Position numbers and translations under genes: made by a program. From the IMG/VR virus record IMGVR_UViG_3300034198_013126, positions 1-26,841 of that record: a stretch of DNA of 26,841 nucleotides, one strand, 5' to 3'. Below the pieces are notes generated by a model. That model was not told the DNA's origin. It searched no databases and saw only the letters and a program-made list of their open reading frames with translations. Of the stretch, positions 21,356 to 26,841 are shown one piece after another (the stretch's first letter is position 1; each line of letters begins with the position of its first letter). Origin of the DNA: a virus.

Positions 21356-21876
21356 CAAGGCATATCTATTTCCGGAGCATTATACTCTGAAATTTTTGAC
21401 TTTGCCTTAAAATGTCGAAGGAACTCTTCTCTCTGCTCTTCTGTCAGAAAATCCGGGATGAGAATACCATCTAAATGATCCAGTTCATGTTGGACTATCC
21501 TAGCGTAAAGTCCCTTGAAGGTCTTGCAGTGTTTATTCCCATAAATATCATAATATGATATACAAATAGATTTCGGCCTTTTAATAGGCCAAAAATAATC
21601 TGGAATAGATAGACATCCTTCATTGAAAATTTCAAAGCCTGAATAAGATTCAATATGTGGATCACATATCCACATTAGATCTTTTTTATTTGGATTAATT
21701 ATACCAAACATCTGGAAGGGCTTATTAATTTGAATTGCGGAAATACCTAATCCATTTACATTCCAGCATTCTTTTCTCATATCAAGAGCAAGCTCTTCTC
21801 TTTCTGGAAGAGAAAGATGTTCTAATACTGGAATAGATACTTGATCTAAATTCTTAGATGGATACTTAACTATCAC
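21346..21876 (-). CDS. def: Polypeptide deformylase
   Basis: 176-aa PDF that removes the formyl group from nascent protein N-termini. All three motifs are present: GLGISAIQ (42-49, normally GxGLAAxQ), NEGCLSIP (metal ligand C88) and VQHELDHLDG (H130, E131, H134; metal ligands and base). Deformylases are known as auxiliary genes of marine and freshwater phages. The start is GTG 21876, with a GGGAG 11 bases before and an 11-bp overlap with the preceding gene. Its stop codon lies inside tRNA-Val, so tRNA maturation and full-length translation compete for the same RNA. Confidence 0.95.
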   Translation of the reverse strand: MIVKYPSKNLDQVSIPVLEHLSLPEREELALDMRKECWNVNGLGISAIQINKPFQMFGIINPNKKDLMWICDPHIESYSGFEIFNEGCLSIPDYFWPIKRPKSICISYYDIYGNKHCKTFKGLYARIVQHELDHLDGILIPDFLTEEQREEFLRHFKAKSKISEYNAPEIDMPWDV

Positions 21877-22255
21877 AGATAATATGCTCCCGGATATTAT
21901 TTACAGCAATGTCAATATGCTGCCAGCACTCCTGCTGAGAGAAGTTCTCTTCCATGCCCTTTGTAAAGAAAGGATTCTGATGGATATCAGAGTATTCACA
22001 AAGACTCTTGTCAGAGTCATTACAGTCACAGGCAATATTCAAAAATCCTGCACCTGAAAAATATGCTGCAGCATTATAGAGGATAGAAAGCTCTATGGCA
22101 AGATTTGCTGTATACAGCTTAAAAAAAGTTTCTGGAATAGGTAGACCATCTACACTAAGAAGTAGACAAACTTCATGAGCAATCTGAGAAGGACTATCAA
22201 ACTCTTCAGTAATCTCTTTAAGTTCTTCCATAAGAAAGCTATAGTAATTTTCCAT
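21866..22255 (-). CDS. Hypothetical protein (129 aa)
   Basis: First gene of the leftward transcripts. MENYYSFLMEELKEITEEFD, then HEVCLLLSVDGLPIPETFFK, mostly helical, with a Cys pair (IACDCNDSDKSLC) in the second half. No family recognised. A good GGAG lies five bases before the ATG, preceded by a ~100-nt structured leader. Overlaps def by 11 bases and may be coupled to it. Confidence 0.8.
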   Translation of the reverse strand: MENYYSFLMEELKEITEEFDSPSQIAHEVCLLLSVDGLPIPETFFKLYTANLAIELSILYNAAAYFSGAGFLNIACDCNDSDKSLCEYSDIHQNPFFTKGMEENFSQQECWQHIDIAVNNIREHIICDS

Positions 22256-22354
22256 GATTCTCCAGTCTAGAGGCCGTGTCGCCTACCCTTCCTTGGGTAT
22301 GACCATCCTAGCATACTCTGACCTTACAGATCATTTATGTTCCTTAGACTACAG
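22256..22354 (-). other. Structured 5' leader of the 129-aa/def transcript
   Basis: The ~100-nt leader on the minus strand can form an outer stem (CTAGG...TCTAG with an inner GG:CC step) enclosing a hairpin TACCC-AAGGAA-GGGTA, followed by the GGAG site. It contains no open frame. It may be a regulatory leader; I could not match it to a riboswitch class by eye. Confidence 0.35.
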
Positions 22355-22360
22355 GATTCT

Positions 22361-22366
22361 ATTATA
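22361..22366 (-). promoter_or_regulatory. -10 box for leftward transcript at the divergent region
   Basis: TATAAT on the minus strand in an AT-rich stretch (22361-22412). Predicted transcription start near 22354. The -35 is poor. Position is right for the first leftward gene. Confidence 0.4.
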
Positions 22367-22434
22367 AACTTTATAAGAAGTTTTAAAGAATATATATTAT
22401 ATAACAGATCTTTTCCAGTTTCTTAAAAACGGGA

Positions 22435-22463
22435 ATGACAAAAAGGATTTCGCTTGGTATACT
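22435..22463 (+). promoter_or_regulatory. Promoter for a candidate noncoding RNA
   Basis: ATGACA (22435-22440), exactly 17 bp, then TATACT (22458-22463) with TGG immediately before it (extended -10). The box is framed by the inverted repeat TTTCGC...GCGAAA (22448-22470), a possible operator. Predicted start is 22470. No open frame follows. Confidence 0.6.
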
Positions 22464-22489
22464 CGCGAAACCGTACTCATCAACCTGTT

Positions 22490-22501
22490 CTGTGATCACA
22501 G
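22490..22501. promoter_or_regulatory. Perfect 12-bp palindrome
   Basis: CTGTGATCACAG is a perfect palindrome, 27 bp downstream of the sRNA -10 box, and could be a protein-binding operator or a short RNA hairpin. It is followed by CTTTTTT, so it may also be a weak early terminator. Confidence 0.45.
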
Positions 22502-22536
22502 CTTTTTTCAGCTAATTGCAAGATACCACAAGATCC

Positions 22537-22569
22537 AAAATCTCGCGTGCAAATCGCAGATTTTTTTTT
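22537..22569 (+). terminator. Rho-independent terminator
   Basis: AAAATCT-C-GCG pairs with CGC-AGATTTT (ten base pairs with one bulged C) around a 7-nt loop, ending in nine Ts. It closes the candidate sRNA and insulates the rightward operon promoter 24 bp further on. Confidence 0.7.
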
Positions 22570-22592
22570 GCCGGTGGATATTTATGAACGTC

Positions 22593-22622
22593 TTGGCATT
22601 AAAAGTAAGAGGTTGATATAAT
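22593..22622 (+). promoter_or_regulatory. Main rightward promoter
   Basis: TTGGCA (22593-22598), 18 bp, TATAAT (22617-22622) with TGA before it: the same TGATATAAT extended -10 as on the minus strand. Predicted start is base 22629, which is the A of an ATG. It should drive the rightward gene set. Confidence 0.7.
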
Positions 22623-22628
22623 CTATTA

Positions 22629-22676
22629 ATGAGACTTGATCTTATAACTAGAATGCATTGGAGTCATAATGAGTGA
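22629..22676 (+). CDS. Possible leaderless 15-codon leader peptide
   Basis: ATG 22629 lies exactly six bases after TATAAT, at the predicted first base of the mRNA. The frame reads MRLDLITRMHWSHNE and stops at 22674-22676, overlapping the start of the membrane-protein gene at 22669 in another frame. The overlap could couple or attenuate translation of that gene. It may equally be chance. Confidence 0.35.
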   Translation: MRLDLITRMHWSHNE

Positions 22677-23016
22677 GTTAGCCTCAGCAGCTCAAGATAT
22701 TGTTGTACCTATCACAGTTGCGTTGATTACAGCAGGAAGCAGCATATTCGCAGTAATAAGATCAAACAAGAAGGCTTCAAGCAGAATGAGAAGCGAAGCC
22801 GAAGCTTTCAGAATAGAAAACACTCAGCAGCATAACGACAACAAAGCAGTTGCAGAAGAAAGCAAAACACTCCTTAGTCATCTCAGCAATCAGGTTTCCG
22901 GCATAGATAGCAAAGTAGACCGACTTGATGAAAGACTGGACAATGTTCAAATCTGGCAATCGGAGCACGAAAAGGTTCATCTAACAGAAAAAGAATCTAC
23001 CGACCTAGATATTTGA
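22669..23016 (+). CDS. Membrane-anchored coiled-coil protein, holin-like (115 aa)
   Basis: One hydrophobic segment near the N-terminus (residues ~10-30, DIVVPITVALITAGSSIFAV), then a charged region and a coiled coil (LSNQVSGIDSKVDRLDERLD) to the end. GGAG lies six bases before the ATG. Small one-span phage proteins of this type include holins and lysis regulators, but it is not next to the endolysin, so another membrane role is possible. First full gene of the rightward operon. Confidence 0.82.
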   Translation: MSELASAAQDIVVPITVALITAGSSIFAVIRSNKKASSRMRSEAEAFRIENTQQHNDNKAVAEESKTLLSHLSNQVSGIDSKVDRLDERLDNVQIWQSEHEKVHLTEKESTDLDI

Positions 23017-23040
23017 TAATATCTACCTTGGAGGTTGAAT

Positions 23041-23247
23041 ATGCCTGTTGAGATATTTAATAACGATCTAGACCCGTCAACCAGATTGACAATTGACGTA
23101 TACAACAAAAATGGCGATCTAACTCCATCTTGGTGGCTTGAGATAGTGAGAACAGAGCAATATGATGTTGATGAAATTCGTATGCTCATTGACTGCACTC
23201 AAAGTATCGCCAAACAACTCGAAAGAGTGATAGAATATCTTTCATGA
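23041..23247 (+). CDS. Hypothetical protein (68 aa)
   Basis: Start at ATG 23041, six bases after GGAGG; the in-frame TTG at 23035 sits directly against that box and is less likely. MPVEIFNNDLDPSTRLTIDV then WWLEIVRTEQYDVDEIRMLI and a C-terminal helix. Family unknown. Its stop overlaps the next start. Confidence 0.8.
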   Translation: MPVEIFNNDLDPSTRLTIDVYNKNGDLTPSWWLEIVRTEQYDVDEIRMLIDCTQSIAKQLERVIEYLS

Positions 23248-23537
23248 ACTTAGCAGAACACTTTCGGGGAGAGCTTTTAGGAAAACCTATACCCAACTTC
23301 CCGTATCCAGATAAACCTTGCAGATACTGCAATAAAAAATGTGAGCTTATTGATGCCATTCACATATCCGCTCATCCAGAGGATTACAAGGTTCTTTTTA
23401 TCTGCATGAACAACAAATGCGATGCCTACGACGAACCCGCCCGCAGAGCGTATGCTAAAGTATACTATTCGTCGGATGAAGCATATAAAAAGCTAGAGCT
23501 TCACCGGATATGGTTTGATAGAAAGAAGTTGGATTAA
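23244..23537 (+). CDS. Zn-finger-like protein (97 aa)
   Basis: Begins in an ATGA overlap. CRYCNKKC (near residue 26) and FICMNNKCDAY (near residue 54) give a C-x2-C...C-x4-C arrangement that could bind zinc. In between lies ISAHPEDYKVLFICM. The rest is charged (YYSSDEAYKKLELHRIWFDR). Function unknown; perhaps a small adaptor or transcription-modifying protein. Confidence 0.82.
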   Translation: MNLAEHFRGELLGKPIPNFPYPDKPCRYCNKKCELIDAIHISAHPEDYKVLFICMNNKCDAYDEPARRAYAKVYYSSDEAYKKLELHRIWFDRKKLD

Positions 23538-23794
23538 TGACGTTTTTTGAAGAAATCGACAGGGCAGAAGATTCTAAGCCCAGTGATCTTGTTTTTATCA
23601 AGGCAAAAAATTTCCTTGATCTTGTTGATATTTGGGTTGGAACAAGCGAATGGCTGCAACTCATCTCAGAGGACGATCATGAAGGCGCATCAGAGCTTCT
23701 TATGATGCTTCAGGAGAAGGTAGAATCCTTCTCTGTTCGTGTTGTAGGTGAGATTGAAGGAACTTTCGAAGAAGAAGTAATCGACTTCGAATAA
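23537..23794 (+). CDS. Acidic hypothetical protein (85 aa)
   Basis: Starts in a TAATG overlap with the Zn-finger gene. MTFFEEIDRAEDSKPSDLVF, WLQLISEDDHEGASELLMML, ending FEEEVIDFE. Strongly acidic, helical, no known motif. Last gene before a 136-bp gap with a new promoter. Confidence 0.78.
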   Translation: MTFFEEIDRAEDSKPSDLVFIKAKNFLDLVDIWVGTSEWLQLISEDDHEGASELLMMLQEKVESFSVRVVGEIEGTFEEEVIDFE

Positions 23795-23838
23795 TTCCAA
23801 AAATAATCAGAAAATCGTGATAGCACCGATTCTTGTTG

Positions 23839-23847
23839 TGCTATAGT
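23839..23847 (+). promoter_or_regulatory. Extended -10 promoter before 121-aa gene
   Basis: TGCTATAGT forms an extended -10 in the 136-bp gap after 23794; no strong -35. Predicted start ~23854 leaves a ~77-nt leader with a small hairpin (TGTTA-TTAAG-TAACA) and the GGAGG site of the next gene. Otherwise nothing is seen in this gap. Confidence 0.45.
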
Positions 23848-23930
23848 CTCTTTCAAGGCCGGTCGCCCAAAATGTTATTAAGTAACAAAAAGATCGGTCT
23901 AAGATAACCCACCACTAACTGGAGGAAATT

Positions 23931-24296
23931 ATGGATATCGAAACATTTCTCAAGACACCTGAAATTAGCAAGGTCCTTGACGAAGCTTTTATGTTGCTCG
24001 CTGCAACAGGGGATACGTTTAACGTGACCGAAACAATGTCTGATGGTTATTACAACCATGTGACCATTGTTGATCAAGATGAAGATGGCAAGTCTTTTGC
24101 TAAGACAGTTAAGCTTAGCAATATGGGTGCTGGATGCATTAGTTCTGGATACGCCGCCCTTCATATTTTGTCAACCCTTTATGTCCTTGCCAATGAGAAG
24201 GAAATTGTTAAGGACTTTGACATTGAACATTACGCCATTGTTCTTGCCGACACTATCTCAAATGTGAAGAATAGTGGCTTGGCCAATGTCGCCTAA
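23931..24296 (+). CDS. Hypothetical protein (121 aa)
   Basis: Strong GGAGG seven bases before the ATG. MDIETFLKTPEISKVLDEAF, TFNVTETMSDGYYNHVTIVD, then LSNMGAGCISSGYAALHILS, ALADT-type C-terminus. No membrane span or catalytic motif I can name. T-ending codons are frequent here, unlike the genes near the right edge. The next gene begins inside its end. Confidence 0.8.
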   Translation: MDIETFLKTPEISKVLDEAFMLLAATGDTFNVTETMSDGYYNHVTIVDQDEDGKSFAKTVKLSNMGAGCISSGYAALHILSTLYVLANEKEIVKDFDIEHYAIVLADTISNVKNSGLANVA

Positions 24297-24567
24297 ACCC
24301 TTAAGCACTCCTGCTCTTATTGAGTTAGAGTGTGACGCGATTAAAGCAATGTTGATTGATAAGAATCGGAAGTATGGTGATTCTGCTCTTTCCCCGTTGA
24401 ATGTCTTTTTTCGCGGTTCTGCTGCTGACGCTTTGCGAGTGAGGATGGATGACAAGTTATCCAGAATCGCTAATCAGCAGCCCGATGAGGACGAAGATCC
24501 AATTGATGATTTGATTGGTTACCTCATTCTTTACAAGGTCCACTTGCGTAAAGAGAACAATAAGTAA
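24286..24567 (+). CDS. NTP-pyrophosphohydrolase-like / DUF1599-type protein (93 aa)
   Basis: Pattern KNRKYGDSALSPLNVFFRGS, LRVRMDDKLSRIANQQPDED and PIDDLIGYLILYKV is that of the small phage family annotated DUF1599 or MazG-like all-alpha nucleotide hydrolases; the acidic residues of the DD and EDPIDD segments would bind metal. It may clean the nucleotide pool or handle a modified nucleotide. I chose ATG 24286; GTG 24274 in the same frame adds four residues. It overlaps the previous gene by 11 bases. Confidence 0.82.
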   Translation: MSPKPLSTPALIELECDAIKAMLIDKNRKYGDSALSPLNVFFRGSAADALRVRMDDKLSRIANQQPDEDEDPIDDLIGYLILYKVHLRKENNK

Positions 24568-24570
24568 AAT
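24565..24570 (+). promoter_or_regulatory. Possible -10 box for a leaderless gene
   Basis: TAAAAT is followed by exactly six bases and the ATG of the 76-aa gene, which has no ribosome-binding site. No good -35. Listed because the spacing equals that of the other candidate leaderless genes. Confidence 0.3.
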
Positions 24571-24576
24571 ACTAAC

Positions 24577-24807
24577 ATGAGTGCTTTCCAACCATACGTC
24601 AAAGGGTTTTTGTGTGTATGTGATTGTAGTTGGGCCTTGGATGATGGAAAGCCTCAGCAATGTTGGTCATGTGGATCTAAAGGACCGCATCTGCCGGTGG
24701 CAACTTCACAGTCTAATTGTAAGATTGTGAAAGTACCGCCAGCGGATGCGGACCTTTTATTCTCTAAGATAAATGAGTTACAGGAGATGGAACGAAATGA
24801 AGCTTGA
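24577..24807 (+). CDS. Small Cys-rich zinc-ribbon-like protein (76 aa)
   Basis: MSAFQPYVKGFLCVCDCSWA with a second pair QCWSCGSKGPH: C-x-C-x-C and C-x2-C, likely one zinc site. The C-terminus PADADLLFSKINELQEMERN is a helix. No ribosome-binding site is visible; a TAAAAT box lies six bases before the ATG. Function unknown. Confidence 0.78.
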   Translation: MSAFQPYVKGFLCVCDCSWALDDGKPQQCWSCGSKGPHLPVATSQSNCKIVKVPPADADLLFSKINELQEMERNEA

Positions 24808-25012
24808 TTATTGGAAGTGGCTTGACATTGGTGTTGAGAATGGCTGGATAAGCAAACCTACTTGTGCTACACATGATTGGCTTGACATGACAGATGAAGA
24901 AGCTAATGAGTGGGATGAAGGCTTTGATCCCTGTATCCCCGCCGTTCGTCTCTGGGGACATGAAAGAGTTACTTCAGACATTGAAGTACAGGAAAGTCAC
25001 CCCGTTATGTAA
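24797..25012 (+). CDS. Conserved small phage protein (71 aa)
   Basis: Start at ATG 24797 after AGGAG, overlapping the previous gene by 11 bases. MKLDYWKWLDIGVENGWISK, PTCATHDWLDMTDEEANEWD, EGFDPCIPAVRLW: this 'GW...P.C.TH......E...W..G.DPC...RL' pattern recurs in small phage proteins, but no function is known to me. Two conserved Cys and a His might bind metal. Confidence 0.8.
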   Translation: MKLDYWKWLDIGVENGWISKPTCATHDWLDMTDEEANEWDEGFDPCIPAVRLWGHERVTSDIEVQESHPVM

Positions 25013-25038
25013 TATGAATGAAACAATAAGGAGTTCAT

Positions 25039-25683
25039 ATGCCCGAATTAAACGCTAACATTCCACCTATTGAATGTTTTGTTCGTGGAAACTTTCTGCG
25101 AAATCAAAAAGACAGCCACGAAAAGAAGTTTCCAGTAGTTATCTTCGGAGTAGCATCAGTCCAGAACCGGAGTCCACTTTTTCATTTCCTGATGGAAGAC
25201 GGAGCCGTTTGGTGGCGAATGCCAATTTCTGCTTTCTGTTCAAGAGAAGACTCTCCGGAAGTAGACTTGCATGATCTTGTCCTTTGGAACTCATTCTCTC
25301 CTCATGTCTCTGTTTCACAGTTCGCTAACCTTAGAAACATGAGAATGCTTTATCGTGATCGAACTGGCAAGCAAATCAGTGGCAAATACCTTATGACGCT
25401 TGATTGGCACAATCCTGACGCAAATGTTTTGGATACCAGCTACTCAGAAAGCCCTGACCAGCATAAATGCGGCCACATCATTCAACGAGACGATGGTAAC
25501 TACGCTATTCAGCCGAATAATCGCTGCAGATTGTTTGAACCTTCCTTCACCACTAAGATAGATGAGAATCTTATTGATCGATTGGTGAACACAAACCTCT
25601 GGGATGTTGAAGACGCCTCAAAATCGATCACAGAAGACTCTGACGCTTACGAATACAAGTTGAGTAGCGAAAAACAAAAATGA
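25039..25683 (+). CDS. Conserved phage protein of unknown function (214 aa)
   Basis: Good AAGGAG box before ATG 25039. The first part, NIPPIECFVRGNFLRNQKDS, PVVIFGVASVQNRSPLFHFL and GAVWWRMPISAFC, has the look of a phage protein family I have seen in environmental phages, with no function assigned. Cys at HKCGHIIQ and NNRCRLFE may form a structural pair. Soluble; stop overlaps the membrane-protein gene (ATGA). Confidence 0.82.
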   Translation: MPELNANIPPIECFVRGNFLRNQKDSHEKKFPVVIFGVASVQNRSPLFHFLMEDGAVWWRMPISAFCSREDSPEVDLHDLVLWNSFSPHVSVSQFANLRNMRMLYRDRTGKQISGKYLMTLDWHNPDANVLDTSYSESPDQHKCGHIIQRDDGNYAIQPNNRCRLFEPSFTTKIDENLIDRLVNTNLWDVEDASKSITEDSDAYEYKLSSEKQK

Positions 25684-25943
25684 GTGAAGCATCGTGGACG
25701 TGGGTACTGTTTGCCTTTGAGCTTTTCGGTATTACAGGAATGTGGTACATCGGCAAAAAGTACTGGTGGGGCTGGCTCATCGTGCTAACCCACTCAATTC
25801 CTTGGTTTATTTACAGCGTAATCTACGGAAAACCCGGATTTATTGCCATGAGCTTCATGTGGTGGGCAGTAAACTTCACAAATATGATCAAATGGAAGCA
25901 AGAAAGCAAAGAAAATGCTATATCTGACGCCAGCCTGCACTAA
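25680..25943 (+). CDS. Small PnuC-like membrane protein (87 aa)
   Basis: About three membrane spans: SWTWVLFAFELFGITGMWYI, WGWLIVLTHSIPWFIYSVIY and FIAMSFMWWAVNFTNM, ending in a charged tail. The order (G..G.Y..GK...WGW, W..Y, N....KW) recalls half of a PnuC-type nicotinamide riboside transporter, but it is much shorter than the usual ~200-250 aa, so transport is only a suggestion. Starts in an ATGA overlap and overlaps the next gene by 29 bases. Confidence 0.8.
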   Translation: MSEASWTWVLFAFELFGITGMWYIGKKYWWGWLIVLTHSIPWFIYSVIYGKPGFIAMSFMWWAVNFTNMIKWKQESKENAISDASLH

Positions 25944-26499
25944 AGAGGTGAAAGAACAGATAAGTGAAGGTCATTTTGGCCAAATGATCACTCCAAGATC
26001 AGGAGAAAAGATCGTACCCAATGCCATATGGGCGTTAGATAACGGATGTTTCTCAGCAAACTGGCAACAATCACGTTGGGAAAAGAATCTTGTACGTTAT
26101 CAAGACGAACCGGGCTGCCTTTTCGCCGTAATACCCGATGTAGTAGCTGACGCCAAAGAAACCGACGAACTTTGGTACCAATGGTCCGAAGTAGTAAAAG
26201 ATTTAGGTTACAAAGTAGCATATGTGCTACAAAACGGATGCACACATATTCCAGATAACGCCGATGCGGTATTCACCGGAGGCGACACCGACTGGAAGCT
26301 CGGTCCAGAAGCCTCCCATTGGGTCCTAAAAGCCCGCCAGAGAGGTCTATGGACCCACATGGGTAGAGTTAATAGCCTAAAAAGATTACGCTACGCAAAA
26401 GCCCAAAAATACGACTCCATCGACGGCACATTCATCACATACGCCCCAACAGAAAACCTCCAAAGAATGACACGATGGCTCCAAAAGGTCCACGCCTAA
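25915..26499 (+). CDS. tRNA-guanine transglycosylase / DpdA-like protein (194 aa)
   Basis: A family common in actinophages and usually annotated as queuine tRNA-ribosyltransferase: MLYLTPACTKEVKEQISEGH, WALDNGCFSANW (D42), LFAVIPDVVADAKET (D75), VAYVLQNG, DAVFTGGDTDWKLGPEA (GG 122-123), GLWTHMGRVNSLKRLRYAKA and YDSIDGTFITYAP (D167/D170). The Asp and GG features are in the order expected for a short TGT-type barrel that swaps guanine for a 7-deazaguanine base. Relatives (DpdA) act on DNA to protect it from restriction. Which substrate is used here, and whether preQ0 genes exist elsewhere in the genome, is unknown. Confidence 0.85.
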   Translation: MLYLTPACTKEVKEQISEGHFGQMITPRSGEKIVPNAIWALDNGCFSANWQQSRWEKNLVRYQDEPGCLFAVIPDVVADAKETDELWYQWSEVVKDLGYKVAYVLQNGCTHIPDNADAVFTGGDTDWKLGPEASHWVLKARQRGLWTHMGRVNSLKRLRYAKAQKYDSIDGTFITYAPTENLQRMTRWLQKVHA

Positions 26500-26544
26500 C
26501 AACAAAACGAACAAATGTTCGCCGGAAAGCCCCCACAACAACTA

Positions 26545-26553
26545 TGCTATAAT
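26545..26553 (+). promoter_or_regulatory. Extended -10 promoter before the metalloprotein gene
   Basis: TGCTATAAT in the 78-bp gap after 26499; predicted start ~26560, leader ~18 nt. No clear -35 in the C/A-rich upstream stretch. Confidence 0.5.
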
Positions 26554-26577
26554 AAACACACACAGAAAGACAACACC

Positions 26578-26841
26578 ATGCCAGAAAACCCCAACACAAG
26601 AATCACAAAACTCATCGACAAACTCGCCCCAATCTGGCAAACCCGCCTCGGCCTCAACCACTGGGACATCCAACACACATACCTAGACACATACTACGAC
26701 CCCGAAGAACACAAAGTCACCGCAACCACACACGCCCAATGGCAATACATGGACGCAAACATCAAATGGTACCTACCATCAGCAGTCCGACACAACAACG
26801 AAACCATCGAAAAAATACTCGTACACGAACTCGTCCACGTC
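26578..26841 (+). CDS. HExxH metallopeptidase-like protein, partial
   Basis: Hand-translated from ATG 26578 to the window edge (88 codons, no stop): MPENPNTRITKLIDKLAPIW, HWDIQHTYLDTYYDPEEHKV, and a C-terminal KILVHELVHV carrying HExxH, the zinc and catalytic motif of gluzincin/SprT-like enzymes. The C-terminal half, with the third ligand, lies outside the window. The codons are strikingly A/C-ending and the coding strand has only about 14% G by hand count. Only a weak AAAGA ribosome site precedes the ATG. Confidence 0.8.
   Translation, partial: MPENPNTRITKLIDKLAPIWQTRLGLNHWDIQHTYLDTYYDPEEHKVTATTHAQWQYMDANIKWYLPSAVRHNNETIEKILVHELVHV

Larger units (their letters stand above)
22470..22569 (+). 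ncRNA. Candidate ~100-nt small RNA in the control region
   Basis: The stretch between the promoter at 22435-22463 and a T9 terminator at 22537-22569 has no ATG frame. The RNA would contain the palindrome CTGTGATCACAG followed by a U6 run, a single-stranded middle (GCTAATTGCAAGATACCACA) and the terminator hairpin. It sits between the divergent transcripts, a typical place for a phage regulatory RNA. The call is purely from promoter and terminator and is unproven. Confidence 0.5.

Overview
This window is a piece of a tailed double-stranded DNA phage genome (Caudoviricetes). It carries a portal protein, collagen-like fibre proteins, an endolysin, a phage-type class II ribonucleotide reductase, ThyX, an HNH nuclease, a deformylase, seven tRNA genes and many small overlapping genes. 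The DNA is AT-rich and the genes overlap by 1 to 11 bases almost everywhere. No integrase, repressor or host gene is visible. An actinobacterial host (for example AT-rich freshwater Actinobacteria) is a reasonable guess from the TGT/DpdA-like protein, the B12-dependent reductase, ThyX and several apparently leaderless starts, but this is inference.

Layout. Positions 1-22255 are all transcribed leftward (minus strand). In transcription order they hold: a 129-aa unknown protein, polypeptide deformylase and tRNA-Val; a small protein, HNH nuclease, ThyX, a Cys-rich protein and tRNA-Ser; the endolysin; a compact glycan operon (six GT-A glycosyltransferases, a methyltransferase, a NeuD/PglD-like acyltransferase); tRNA-Thr and tRNA-Ile; a string of 50-90-aa genes; tRNA-Lys; further small genes; another glycosyltransferase; tRNA-Leu and a degenerate tRNA-Arg; a PD-(D/E)XK-like nuclease; a Zn-ribbon protein; a GT-B glycosyltransferase; the ribonucleotide reductase; a strong terminator; and finally the structural block (111-aa protein, portal, two paralogous small proteins, Ig-like proteins, collagen-like fibres), which runs off the left edge. 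Positions 22256-22668 are a 413-bp divergent control region. Positions 22669-26841 are transcribed rightward and hold small early-type genes, an NTP-pyrophosphohydrolase-like protein, a PnuC-like membrane protein, a TGT/DpdA-like protein and the start of an HExxH metalloprotein.

How the parts may work together. NrdJ and ThyX feed DNA synthesis. The seven tRNAs all carry U34 anticodons for A-ending codons (AGA, UUA, AAA, AUA, ACA, UCA, GUA), which fits the AT-rich late genes. The eight glycosyltransferases with a methyltransferase and an acyltransferase look like a phage-owned glycan pathway, possibly for decorating virion fibres or altering the host surface. The TGT/DpdA-like protein suggests 7-deazaguanine chemistry on DNA or tRNA.

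The most unusual signals concern expression. Three genes start 2-3 bases after the 3' end of a tRNA with no ribosome-binding site, which suggests tRNA processing creates near-leaderless mRNAs. Several other starts sit exactly six bases after a TATAAT-type -10 box. A family of extended -10 promoters (TGATATAAT) recurs. The control region encodes a candidate ~100-nt noncoding RNA with its own promoter and terminator. All functional calls are from reading motifs by eye; no database search was run.
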